Positions 53,768 to 62,162 of a stretch of DNA of 64,000 nt are shown here, in pieces. The position numbers and the translations under genes were made by a program. The stretch covers positions 372,001 through 436,000 of the forward strand of contig NZ_JAERRG010000005.1 in NCBI RefSeq assembly GCF_016741935.1, written 5' to 3'. Under the pieces are notes generated by a model, which had not been told where the DNA came from, searched no databases, and worked only from the letters and a program-made list of their open reading frames with translations. Every line of letters begins with the position of its first letter. Position 1 is the stretch's first letter. This DNA is from Streptomyces endocoffeicus (GTDB taxonomy: Bacteria > Actinomycetota > Actinomycetes > Streptomycetales > Streptomycetaceae).

Positions 53768-55083
53768 GGCGTGACCTCGCAGATGTCGGCGCCCAGGGCA
53801 TGCAGTTTGGTGGGCAGGTCGGCGTGGCCGCGCCGGAGCTGTTCGAGGCCCCCGAGGGTGGTGACGCCGCTCGCGGTGAGGCCGGCGATGAGCAGGGCCG
53901 AGCCCGTGCGGATGCCGGTGGCCTCCACGCCGGCGCCGGTCAGTTGCTGCGGCCCGGTGAGGCGGCATTCGGTGGGCGAGAGCTCGTGGATCTCGGCGCC
54001 GAGGCGGGCGAGCTGGGGGAGCAGGTTGCCGTGACGGCCGGGGTTGATGGCGTCGGCGAACAGGTGAGTGCCGGGCAGACCGAGGGCCAGAGCCATCAGC
54101 GGTGGTTCGAAGTCGGCGTCCAAGCCGTCGGGAGAGAGGGAGGCGATGGCGCGTAGCGATCGCCCGGTCGGTTCGGCGTCGTGGGCCCGGACGATGAGGG
54201 CATCGCCCTCGGCATCGGCAGGCACTCCGAGCCAGTTCAAGGCAGAGACCAGGGGAGCGACATCGACGCCGCGTACCCCACGGATCTGTGCATTCCCGCC
54301 GGTCGCCGCGACCGCACAGGCCAGCGTCCCGGCTTCGACCTTGTCGCCGGGCACCGCCCAGACGGTGGTCTCCGTCGAGACTGAAGTGGGTGGTGACAGC
54401 GTCAGGACCGACTCACTGACCCGGCACGCCCATCCCGCCACCTGCAACGCCTCTACGACGCTGATGACTTCAGGAGAGAGATTGGGGTGGCCAAGGCGCA
54501 GGGGCCGACCGGCTACGACCGCGCGCAGGAGGGCGGCGATGCTCGCCCCGCGAGAACGGAAAGGCAGCACCACGGACACCGTTTCGGTCCCACCAGTGGC
54601 TGCTTCCACGACGTACCCGTGGCTGTCTACGGTTGTGCGGTCACCGAAGCGCTCGTAGACCTTGAAGTGCTGCTCCATCCCGCGTTCACCGATCCGGCAG
54701 CCGCCCGGCCAGGGCAGTCTGGCGCGCCCGTACGCGCCGAGCAGGGCTGGTACGAGGTAGTACGAGGCCCGGATGCGGGCGGCGACCTCGGGATCGGGGC
54801 CTGGCTGGGGCTTGTCGCTCGGCAGGATCACGATGGTGTGCGGATCGCTGACCGGACGGGCCGTGTGCCAGCCGGCCTGTTGGAGCAGGGCGAGCATGGT
54901 CTCGACGTCCGTGTTCGACGGGACGTTGCTCAGATGCACCGGGCGGTGCAGGGCCGCGGCGGCGGCCAGCAGGGGCAGGGCCGCGTTCTTGGAGCCGTCG
55001 ACGGTGATGGTGCCGGCGAGTGGGCTGCCGGGTCGCACGGCGACCACTTCTGCGGCGACGGGGGGAATGCGTACGGCTGTCAA
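53764..55083 (-). CDS. MurA-like enolpyruvyl transferase
   Basis: 439 aa from TTG 55083 (GAGGAG seven bases upstream). EPSP synthase/MurA two-domain fold: VDGSKNAALPLLAAAA (Lys32-Asn33 as in MurA), WPGGCRIGERGMEQHF with the PEP-reactive Cys129, and LDADFEPPLMALALG near the Asp base position. MurA's conserved RPVDLH after the Cys is RGMEQH here, so the acceptor is probably not UDP-GlcNAc. It is separate from the housekeeping murA setting. Enolpyruvyl transferases of this kind also act on UMP in nikkomycin/polyoxin-type pathways. Second gene of the operon, 3 nt after the ATPase gene. Confidence 0.88.
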   Translation of the reverse strand: MTAVRIPPVAAEVVAVRPGSPLAGTITVDGSKNAALPLLAAAAALHRPVHLSNVPSNTDVETMLALLQQAGWHTARPVSDPHTIVILPSDKPQPGPDPEVAARIRASYYLVPALLGAYGRARLPWPGGCRIGERGMEQHFKVYERFGDRTTVDSHGYVVEAATGGTETVSVVLPFRSRGASIAALLRAVVAGRPLRLGHPNLSPEVISVVEALQVAGWACRVSESVLTLSPPTSVSTETTVWAVPGDKVEAGTLACAVAATGGNAQIRGVRGVDVAPLVSALNWLGVPADAEGDALIVRAHDAEPTGRSLRAIASLSPDGLDADFEPPLMALALGLPGTHLFADAINPGRHGNLLPQLARLGAEIHELSPTECRLTGPQQLTGAGVEATGIRTGSALLIAGLTASGVTTLGGLEQLRRGHADLPTKLHALGADICEVTP

Positions 55084-55086
55084 CGG

Positions 55087-55518
55087 TCAACTCCTCTGCA
55101 AGGGCAGGTGTGATGCGGTGGGTAGTGGGGTGCTGACCTTGAACTCGGCCCAGCAGCGTTTGCCGGGCGGCAGCGGATCGAAGCCGTGGCGGTCCGCCAG
55201 CGCTGCGACGAGGAACAGCCCGCGTCCGCCTTCCTCGTCCACATCCGACAGGCCGACCCGTGGGACGGCGGGGTTGGCGTCGTTCACCTCGATCCGCAGT
55301 CCCTTGTCGCTCAGGCAGGCGCCGGCCGTGATCGGGCCGCCGTTTGCGTGCCGGACCGCGTTCGCGATGAGCTCTGCGGCCACCAACTCTGCCGCGTCCA
55401 GGAGTTCGGGGCCGAGGAAGGCGCCGAAACTCCGTATCCCGTCCGCGAGCTGCTGGCGCGCGGACGCTGCGGCAGCTGGCGTGCCGGAAACGGGAATCCG
55501 GATGTGATGCGCTTCCAT
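55087..55518 (-). CDS. HATPase-domain anti-sigma-type regulator
   Basis: 143 aa from ATG 55518 with AGGAGG six bases upstream. RsbW-like GHKL ATPase: N-box ELVAAELIANAVRHANGG, G1-type LRIEVNDANPAVP, and EEGGRGLFLVAALADRHG. Streptomycetes have many such proteins paired with XRE/TPR regulators; the divergent XRE gene is 175 nt away. It may bind and switch that regulator or an anti-anti-sigma factor. First gene of the minus-strand operon. Confidence 0.88.
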   Translation of the reverse strand: MEAHHIRIPVSGTPAAAASARQQLADGIRSFGAFLGPELLDAAELVAAELIANAVRHANGGPITAGACLSDKGLRIEVNDANPAVPRVGLSDVDEEGGRGLFLVAALADRHGFDPLPPGKRCWAEFKVSTPLPTASHLPLQRS

Positions 55519-55693
55519 GAGCGGCCTCCTGGTCGGTTCGGCCACTCCACGCAACCGCTCCGGAGGTAAGCGGAACCAGTCGGTGTGCCGGGGCTGCATC
55601 ACTTATGCAGGAGCTGCATCACTGCCAAATGCCGCTCAGTTACTCTCGGTTGAGCAGGCAGGATCGGCGACGGCAGAAGGGGCCGTGGCACAG

Positions 55694-56969
55694 ATGGCCG
55701 AGGCACAGAGTGAAGCGAGACGGATCGGCGAAGTGATCCGTCAGGCACGCGTGTTACAGCGGCGCTCGCAGAGGGACGTTGCCGCCGCGCTTGGGTATCA
55801 CCAGTCGAAGGTGAGCCGCCTGGAGAGCGGCAGGGGTACCGGAGGTGCGAGTGCTGCGCGAGATCGCGCAGGTGCTGGAGATACCGCCGCAACGTCTCGG
55901 CCTCGCCGCCGCTTCTGATGCCAGCCCCGCCGAGCCCGGAACAGAGGACATGCACCGCCGTACCTTCCTTGCCGCGAGCGTCGCCGCGCTCGCGGCTCCG
56001 CCGTCGTCGAGCGCGGCACATCACGACCTGATCCAAGTCCTGTTGCCAGGCACGAGCCCCGCGGCCACCGGGCAAGCCCTGGGCCTCGACGAGCTGCGGG
56101 ACCGGGCACGGGCCGTACGCCGGATGTTCTGCACGTGCGACTACGCGGAACTGGAGCAGACCTTGCCGGATCTGATCGCCGACCTGCGTCAGGCCGCCGG
56201 AGGCTCATCCGGCTCGGCAGAGGTGTCCGGGCTGCTCGCGACCGCCTACCAGACGTCGGTGAGCCTGTTGCTGAAGCGAGCCGATCAGGGCAACGCCTGG
56301 CTCGCGGCCGGTCGGGCCATGGCCGAGGCGGAACGGTCCGGGGACCCTGTCGTCCTCGCCGCCAGTGTCCGCGTCCACGCTCACGTCCTCGTGCGGGAGA
56401 AGCACACGGCCCAGGCCGTGAACATGGTCCGCCACACTGCCGACCAGCTCACCGGCTCCTACGACCAGCGCTCGCCTCGGTACCTGGCAGCGGTCGGTCT
56501 GCTGTTGCTCCGCGGGGCGACCGCCGCCAGCAGAAACGGCGACCGCGACACCACCCAGGACTTCCTCACCGAAGCCAAGGAAGTGGCCCGCTACGTCGCC
56601 TTCGACTTCGACCGGCCGGACGCCTGGGCGAACTTCAGCCCCACCAACGTCGCACTCCACGAGATCAGCGCAGCCGTCTCCTTCGGTGACGCCGGCATCG
56701 CCCTGGAAACCGCACGGCCGCTCATGCGGCGGCACATTCCCGTCCCCGAGCGCCGGGCCGCGCTGTGGGTGGAGACCGCCCGCGCCTACAGTCAGCAGGG
56801 CAGGCTCGCCGACGGCTACCAGGCCCTGCGTATCGCCGAGAGCTGCGCGGCACAGGACATCCGCCGCCCGGCCGTACGCGAACTGGTCGCCGACATGGCA
56901 GCCCGCGACCGCCGCCGGGCACTGCCCGAGCTGCACCACTTCAGCCGCCAACTGGGAGTGCCCGCGTGA
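55694..56969 (+). pseudogene. XRE/TPR regulator split by a frameshift
   Basis: The first frame (ATG 55694, or GTG 55685) gives the Cro-type HTH: RIGEVIRQARVLQRRSQRDV then AAALGYHQSKVSRLESGR, and then runs to a stop at 55916-55918. The remaining ~370 residues continue in the +1 frame from about 55839: VPEVRVLREIAQVLEIP, RRTFLAASVAALAAP, and helical TPR-like repeats to the stop at 56969. The change is explained by one extra G in the GGGG run at 55833-55836. It could be a real inactivating mutation, slippage or a sequencing error. The family controls adjacent genes, and the stop overlaps the flavoprotein GTG. Confidence 0.8.
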
Positions 56970-57511
56970 GTGATCAGCCCGACAAGCCGTTCCTCCAGAT
57001 CGTGGTCTGTGCGGCCGGCGTCGCCGCCGATGTCGGCCGCCTGATCACCGCAGCACAGGAACGGCACTGGGACGTCGGCGTCATTGCCACCCCACAAGGA
57101 CACGGCTTCCTCGACGTGGAGGCGGTCGAGTCCCAGACCGGCCGCCCCATCCGCTCGGCCTGGCGATCACCGGGCGAACCGCGCCCGACCCGGCCCGCGG
57201 ACGCGATCGCGGTGGCCCCGGCCAGCTTCAACACCATCAACAAGTGGGCCGCCGGGATCTCCGACAATCTCGCCCTCGGCGTTCTGTGCGAAGCACCCGC
57301 CATGGACATCCCGGTCGCCGTGCTGCCGTACCTGAACTCAGCCCAGGCCGCCCACCCCGCGTACCGCCAGAGTCTGGAACGGCTACGCGAGATGGGCGTC
57401 CTGATCGGCTCGTACGAACCGCACCGGCCAAAGGCCGGCGGCGGGGCCGACCGCTACCGCTGGGAGGAAGCCCTGGAGCTCCTCGCGCCCAAGCTGTCCG
57501 CCCCCGCCTGA
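56966..57511 (+). CDS. Flavoprotein, PPC-decarboxylase/Dfp-like
   Basis: 181 aa from GTG 56966, GTGA overlap with the regulator. HFCD flavoprotein family: FLQIVVCAAGVAADVGRLI, VIATPQGHGFLDVEAVE, IAVAPASFNTINKWAAGISDNLALGVL (as in phosphopantothenoylcysteine decarboxylase PATANTxxKxxxGxxDNL), and PVAVLPYLNSAQAAHP. Binds FMN and may decarboxylate or dehydrogenate a thiol- or pyruvyl-containing substrate. Converges exactly on the relaxase stop with no spacer. Confidence 0.9.
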   Translation: MSDQPDKPFLQIVVCAAGVAADVGRLITAAQERHWDVGVIATPQGHGFLDVEAVESQTGRPIRSAWRSPGEPRPTRPADAIAVAPASFNTINKWAAGISDNLALGVLCEAPAMDIPVAVLPYLNSAQAAHPAYRQSLERLREMGVLIGSYEPHRPKAGGGADRYRWEEALELLAPKLSAPA

Positions 57512-59209
57512 TCAGCGCCGCCGTGTCGGTGACCCCTGTGGTGGCTGGCCGATAGCTGCCGTGGGGTGGACCGGCACGCTGGGCCGTTGCATGGCACTGT
57601 GGGCCCTGGCTGCCTGGGCCCAAGGACCAGGAACGTGGCGCTCGCCGAGGCGGCGGATGCGCCAGGTCAGCGCGCGGGCGGGACTGCGGGCGTCGTCCAG
57701 AGCGCGTTGGTGCAGCGCTTGGCCGAGGACGGTGGCTGCGTTGTGTCCTGCTGCCTCTGCCTCGGCGAGCACGGTGGCGAGTGCGTCCCAAGCGGGGTCG
57801 TTGAGGATGCGCTCGGCATGGTCCGGAACCAGATCCTGAAGGTGGTGGGCGAAGCGGCGCTTGGTCTGTGGGCCGGGTGCCCGGCTGGCGAGGCCGACCA
57901 GGACGGGCTCGGCGGTCTGCGCGTACGCGGTCTGCAGGTGGAGGAGGGCCTGTTCGGCTGCCGCCTCCTGCTGGGCGTGCTGGCGGGTGCGGTGCCAGTG
58001 CAGCGCGAAGGCGACCGCGGTGAGTGCGGCGTCCAGGAGCATGGTGAGCCCGGTGCGGTCACTGTCCTGTGGCCTCTCGCGCCAGATGGTCTGGATGCTG
58101 CGGCGCAGGGCGCGGGTGCTGTCGAGGTCGGCGGCGATGCGGGAGCGGGTGGCGCGCTCGAAGGCAGCGGCGGCTTGTTCGAGTTCGGCCCGCGCCACGG
58201 TCGGTGCCATGACGGGCAGCAGGTCCAGCGTCGTGCCGAGCGCGACGAGTTGGCCCTGGGCCGTCTGCTGGTCGCCTTTCGTGAGGTGGTGGGGGATGCG
58301 TTTGGTGGCGGCGGTGGCCTGGTGCCACGGGTTGCCAGGCTGGATGGTGGCCGGCTCGGGGCTGGTGGTGGCGAGGCTTTCGCGGATCTTGGGCTGGGAA
58401 AGGTCAGGGGCGAGGGTGGAGCCCGCGAACCACACCGGGTCGCCTTCCTCGTTCACGTTGCCGGGCAGGGCGAAGTTGCAGCCGAGCGCGTCGCCGGAGG
58501 GAGCGAGCTTGAGGCGCACGTCCACGCCGGTCGCCTCCAGCAGCGAGAAGAACTGGGCCTCGTCGGCCGCGGCGGCGACCGCGCGGCGCACCCGCATGCG
58601 CAGGATCTCGCGGGCGGTGGCGTCCTGGCCCTGGCGTTTGGCCTTGAAGTGTTCCTTGCTGGTGGGGCGTTTGGCGGCGGTGCCGTCGCCCGGCTTCAAG
58701 CGCCGTAGCCTGTAGTCGATTTCGATCTGGCGGGCCTCGCGCTGGACGGCCCGGATGTCGTAATCCCTCTTGGGGCGGCGGCCGTCCTGGCGGACGAGGG
58801 TGGCGGCGATGTGGATGTGATCGTCGGCGTGCCGTACGGCCACCCAGCGGCAGGCTTCGGTGTCTCCGGCGGGGGCGATGCCGGCGGCGGCCACGATCCG
58901 GCGGGCGATCTCCGCCCACTGGGCGTCGGACAGGATGGGGTCCTCGGGGGCGGCGCGGACCGGGCAGTGCCAGACCGTGGTCTGGGGAGCCCGGCGCCCG
59001 AGCATGGCCACCGGTTGGTCGAGCTGCGTGTAGAGCTGCTTCTCCACCTCCTTGGGGTTGCGGTGCGGGCTGCGACCCGGGTCGGGGGCGAAGTCGTTCC
59101 AGGACGCGACCAGGTGGGGGTCGACGTGCTCGTTGGCGTCGCCCTTGCCGAAGAGGTAGGCGATCAGGCGGCGGGTGCTGCCCTTGCCGGTGATGATCTT
59201 CGGTATCAC
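57512..59209 (-). CDS. Relaxase/mobilization nuclease
   Basis: 565 aa from GTG 59209, GTGA overlap with the MobC-like gene. N-terminal relaxase domain: MIPKIITGKGSTRRLIAYLFG, then the three-His metal motif in RHADDHIHIAATLVRQDG (~125-142). Nicks one strand at oriT and attaches via a Tyr. The C-terminal half is helical, Ala-rich and Gln-rich. No type IV secretion or TraB/FtsK gene is in the window, so transfer would use a helper. A perfect hairpin lies upstream of the mobC-like gene. Confidence 0.92.
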   Translation of the reverse strand: MIPKIITGKGSTRRLIAYLFGKGDANEHVDPHLVASWNDFAPDPGRSPHRNPKEVEKQLYTQLDQPVAMLGRRAPQTTVWHCPVRAAPEDPILSDAQWAEIARRIVAAAGIAPAGDTEACRWVAVRHADDHIHIAATLVRQDGRRPKRDYDIRAVQREARQIEIDYRLRRLKPGDGTAAKRPTSKEHFKAKRQGQDATAREILRMRVRRAVAAAADEAQFFSLLEATGVDVRLKLAPSGDALGCNFALPGNVNEEGDPVWFAGSTLAPDLSQPKIRESLATTSPEPATIQPGNPWHQATAATKRIPHHLTKGDQQTAQGQLVALGTTLDLLPVMAPTVARAELEQAAAAFERATRSRIAADLDSTRALRRSIQTIWRERPQDSDRTGLTMLLDAALTAVAFALHWHRTRQHAQQEAAAEQALLHLQTAYAQTAEPVLVGLASRAPGPQTKRRFAHHLQDLVPDHAERILNDPAWDALATVLAEAEAAGHNAATVLGQALHQRALDDARSPARALTWRIRRLGERHVPGPWAQAARAHSAMQRPSVPVHPTAAIGQPPQGSPTRRR

Positions 59210-59823
59210 CGGCCCTGCCTTCCCTCGGTGACCTGGGCGACGGCGGTGTCCACGTCGGCGATCGACGTTTCGATGCGGGCCAGGAGCCGGTGGACGACGT
59301 TCGGCTCGGGCCAGGCGCCGTCCTTGTTGAGGTGCCAGGTGAGCTGGTTGAGGTTGTTGCCGATCATGCCCAGCTGGCGGTTGGCGGCCATCAGCGCCTT
59401 GACCATGGCGCGGTAGTCGGCGATCGCGGCGGTGGGGTCCTCGGCGCGGACGGCGGCGAGCGACGCCTCGGCGACGTAGCCGCCGATCTGCATACGGCTG
59501 AGTGCGGCGGCGTGGGCGAGGTCGGTGAACTCGCTGTCGCTGTAACGGGGGTGGACGCGGCGCTCACGCAGGCGCGACTGACGCAGGCGGCGCTGCGGCT
59601 TCGGCGTCTGCGCGGCGTTCGGCGACGGTCTGGTGGTTCCCGTCTCGGTCGGCACCCCCGGGCCGACCGACCTCGGTGCCCCCTCGGCGCCGGGTGCCTC
59701 CGCCACCTGAGGGGCGGAGGCCGGGTAAGGACTCCTTACCCGACAACTTGCTGCGCTGTCTGGGGCTGAGGTGGTGGGCGTCTGCTGTTGAGCTCTGGGG
59801 AGTTCGTGGTGCTGTTCGTGCAT
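59206..59823 (-). CDS. MobC-like mobilization protein
   Basis: 205 aa from ATG 59823 (GGAG seven bases upstream). A disordered Pro/Ala-rich N-terminus of ~85 residues precedes a ribbon-helix-helix-like region (RRVHPRYSDSEFTDLAHAAAL) and helical MobC-type segment (VKALMAANRQLGMIGNNLNQLTWHLN), which is typical of relaxosome accessory proteins. It overlaps the relaxase start. Probably binds the adjacent inverted repeats and recruits the relaxase. Confidence 0.87.
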   Translation of the reverse strand: MHEQHHELPRAQQQTPTTSAPDSAASCRVRSPYPASAPQVAEAPGAEGAPRSVGPGVPTETGTTRPSPNAAQTPKPQRRLRQSRLRERRVHPRYSDSEFTDLAHAAALSRMQIGGYVAEASLAAVRAEDPTAAIADYRAMVKALMAANRQLGMIGNNLNQLTWHLNKDGAWPEPNVVHRLLARIETSIADVDTAVAQVTEGRQGR

Positions 59824-59864
59824 GGTGATGCTCCGGCGGTGAGGGGGCGGGAGATGTGTCACGT

Positions 59865-59984
59865 GCGTCGCATCCGTCCCATGCCTGGTCAGGACAGGTA
59901 CGGACACTCGGGCAGGTACGGAGAAGTCCGTCCCGGTGAGGACATCCGTCCCCGCGCTGACCTGCGCGGGGACGGATGCGACGC
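59865..59984. other. Nested inverted repeats: candidate oriT
   Basis: A perfect 15-bp hairpin has CATCCGTCCCCGCGC (59943-59957) and its complement (59964-59978) around TGACCT. Its right arm extended to 59984 also pairs with GCGTCGCATCCGTCCC at 59865-59880 (16 nt, perfect). Two CAGGTACGGA direct repeats lie between. Position directly upstream of mobC-relaxase fits an origin of transfer; an autoregulatory site is the alternative. Confidence 0.6.
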
Positions 59985-60011
59985 AGTGATACGGACCCAG
60001 GGGGAGGCGGG

Positions 60012-61520
60012 TCAGCGGGCGCGTTTGGGGCCGGCGGTGCCGCTCGGCGGGCTTATGGGCAGCGAGCCCGCCGGGGCGGCGGGCGGCTTGCCCTGAGCCG
60101 TCCGGTGCGGGGGCGTGGCGTCGTGTGTGGGGGCGGGCGCCGTCTCGGTGAGGTCGGGGCAGTGTCGGGCCCAGCTGTCGAGGAACCGGTTACGGGCGTA
60201 CCCCTTGGCCTGCCTGCCCTTGTCGAACCGGTAGTTGGCCGGGCGGATGTCGAAGTCCCGGAGCATTCTGCCCAGGTGGTAGGCGTTGAGCCCGTTGGTG
60301 CCGTGCTCTGCCCAGGGGGCGTCGGGGTCCTGGAGCAGGGCGGTGACCAGATCCAGGGAGGACAGGGCCTCGGGGTTGCCGTATGCCTCGAAGACGCGGT
60401 GGATGTCGCGCAGCAACCTTGTCTTCAGGTTGGTCTGCTCGTCCTGGACGGCCTCGAACCGGGTCATCGCGACACAGGCCGCACGGGCGCTGGCTGGCCA
60501 GTGGCCGCCGGCCAGGTCGGCGATGATGACCAGCGGCTCCCAGGTGTCCGCCGCCCGGTCCTCCACCGGCATCGTCGGCGCCATGCGGCCGGCCGTGCCG
60601 CGCAGCGGGCCCAGCCAGGCGGCCAGCTTGTCCCGCAGTGCGTTCAGCTCCGGTGTGGCGTAGCGCGAGCGGAACGGGGTCACCTTCTCGCCCGGCTTGC
60701 GCTTTTGCATGCGGAGCACGACCGCCCGGTCCGTGATCGTGTCGGGCAGGTCGCCGATCGAGGCCAGTGCGGCCATCGCGAAGGTCGGATACGGGGTCGG
60801 CTTGTGCTCCGGACCGGAGATGCGCCAGGCGGGCCGGTTGCGCTGGTGTCCGGCGTTCAGCAGGCCGCGCAGTTCCTCGTTCTCGCCAGCCTTGCTGAAG
60901 ATGGTGTCGGCCTCGTCCACCAGGATCGTGCGCGGGTTCTTGCCGATGACGCGGAAGAGCACCGCCGTGGACATGTTCACCGTCATGATCGGCTGGTGGA
61001 CGGTCTCGTGGAGCACGTCCAGTACCCGGGACTTGCCGCAGCCCTTCGTCGGGCCGACGACTGCCAGGCGCGGCGCGTGCTGCAACGCGGTCTGGATGTG
61101 CGTGGCCGCCACCCACAGGGTGACCGCTGTCAGTGCCTCGTCACTGGGCAGTACGACGTACTTGCCGATGGCCGCCCGCAACTCATCCAGCAGTTCCGCA
61201 CCCTCACCGGAACCTCGTTCCTCAGGGTCTGCCGGTCCCTGAGGAGGCTGGGAGCCGGTCCCGTGATCCGGTCCCCGTGCGTCGACGGGACCGGTCCCCT
61301 CCTGCTGGGCGGTTCCCGCCACGGGGTTGTCAGACGCTGGCGACTGGCGGGGACCGTGATCACGGTCCCCGTGGCGGTCCCCTGGTGCAACTGCAGCCTC
61401 TTGGGGACCGGTCCCCGATTTCCTGCCGCTGACCTGCGAGTTTGCACTGGATGCCGATACGGGGGCCGGGACGTGCGGGGAACGAGTACCGGGCACGTCG
61501 TGGGGACGGTCCCCAAGCAC
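60012..61520 (-). CDS. DUF3631-domain ATPase (replication/primase-associated)
   Basis: About 500 aa in this frame. Walker A AVVGPTKGCGKSRVLD and Walker B TILVDEADTIFSK, then AALASIGDLPDTITDRAVVLRM and the C-terminal DUF3631 part (WEPLVIIADLAGGHWPASAR). Such proteins occur with primase/Rep functions in actinobacterial integrative elements. The start is doubtful. GTG 61520 has no ribosome site, while ATG 61735 has AGAGGA seven bases upstream and good codon use but is in another frame, so a frameshift in the repeat-rich 5' part (61450-61560) is likely. That part encodes low-complexity Gly/Pro/Asp residues and overlaps a palindrome array. Confidence 0.8.
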   Translation of the reverse strand: MLGDRPHDVPGTRSPHVPAPVSASSANSQVSGRKSGTGPQEAAVAPGDRHGDRDHGPRQSPASDNPVAGTAQQEGTGPVDARGPDHGTGSQPPQGPADPEERGSGEGAELLDELRAAIGKYVVLPSDEALTAVTLWVAATHIQTALQHAPRLAVVGPTKGCGKSRVLDVLHETVHQPIMTVNMSTAVLFRVIGKNPRTILVDEADTIFSKAGENEELRGLLNAGHQRNRPAWRISGPEHKPTPYPTFAMAALASIGDLPDTITDRAVVLRMQKRKPGEKVTPFRSRYATPELNALRDKLAAWLGPLRGTAGRMAPTMPVEDRAADTWEPLVIIADLAGGHWPASARAACVAMTRFEAVQDEQTNLKTRLLRDIHRVFEAYGNPEALSSLDLVTALLQDPDAPWAEHGTNGLNAYHLGRMLRDFDIRPANYRFDKGRQAKGYARNRFLDSWARHCPDLTETAPAPTHDATPPHRTAQGKPPAAPAGSLPISPPSGTAGPKRAR

Positions 61521-61674
61521 GTCGCGGGGACGGTCCCCAACACCGCATCGACAGACGGCCGGGGACGGTCCCCGTATGCTTCCGCCTCCGCCGGATGCTC
61601 GACGGTCCCCGACGCCGGGGACCGTGTGTCCGTCTGATCCCGGCGGCGCCAGGGGACGCCCTCGCCGGGGACCG
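61249..61674. repeat. Array of GGGGACCG palindromes
   Basis: About a dozen copies of GGGGACCG or its complement lie within ~425 bp, many paired as palindromes: 61287-61298, a perfect 22-bp one at 61349-61370, 61403-61416, three GGGGACGGTCCCC at 61502, 61526 and 61561, and facing copies at 61603-61624. Single copies are at 61375 and 61667. They lie inside the 5' end of the DUF3631 gene region. Iteron-like; could be a replication origin or a multi-site operator. Confidence 0.8.
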
Positions 61675-61749
61675 CCGGAGTGGGCCAGCCGGGCGGGGAG
61701 GTGTTCGTGGAGCTGGGGGACGTAGAGTCCTCCATAGGCGTTCCTCTCC

Positions 61750-61786
61750 GGTGAGGGGCAGGACGGGCAAGGTCCCGCCCCTCACC
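61750..61786 (-). terminator. Hairpin downstream of the excisionase-like gene
   Basis: GGTGAGGGGC (61750-61759) pairs perfectly with GCCCCTCACC (61777-61786), with further pairing inside. It sits between the HTH gene and the start region of the DUF3631 gene, both on the minus strand, and may attenuate read-through. Confidence 0.6.
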
Positions 61787-61883
61787 AGCTCATTCGTTCA
61801 GGGATGGGCAATCAGCTGGGAAGTCTTCGGCCCTCGGCGTTGGCGCGCCGGGGGCCGCTTCGTTGTCCGCGCCAGACGCGGGG

Positions 61884-62162
61884 TCAGGCCGTGAGGTCGT
61901 ACGGCGTCTGGGCATCCAGCCACGCGTCCACCTCCCGCCAGCGGTAGCGCAGGTGACGGCCGACCTTGTGGACGCTGGGGCCGATGCCCCGGTACTTCCA
62001 CTGGTAGAGGGTCTTCACCGGTACCCCGAGGTACGCGGCCACGTCGGTGGGAGTGGCGAGCTGGTCACGCTCGGTGCCGGCAAGGCGCGGGGAGTGGTTC
62101 GGCAATGAGGTCTCCATATCGGAATCAGGGTTTTTGATGGCAGGCGTGGGCGACACAGCCAC
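61884..62162 (-). CDS. AlpA/excisionase-like helix-turn-helix protein
   Basis: 92 aa from GTG 62162 (ATG 62117 also possible). A MerR-like HTH_17 domain: LATPTDVAAYLGVPVKTLYQ followed by WKYRGIGPSVHKVGRHLRYR and WREVDAWLDAQ. Small proteins of this type act as recombination directionality factors or activators in integrative elements. Located near the integrase and upstream of the DUF3631 gene. Confidence 0.88.
   Translation of the reverse strand: MAVSPTPAIKNPDSDMETSLPNHSPRLAGTERDQLATPTDVAAYLGVPVKTLYQWKYRGIGPSVHKVGRHLRYRWREVDAWLDAQTPYDLTA

Noticed and set aside
53764..55083. Housekeeping murA
   Set aside because: The acceptor-loop residues after the catalytic Cys differ from MurA, and the gene is embedded in a specialised operon on a mobile segment.
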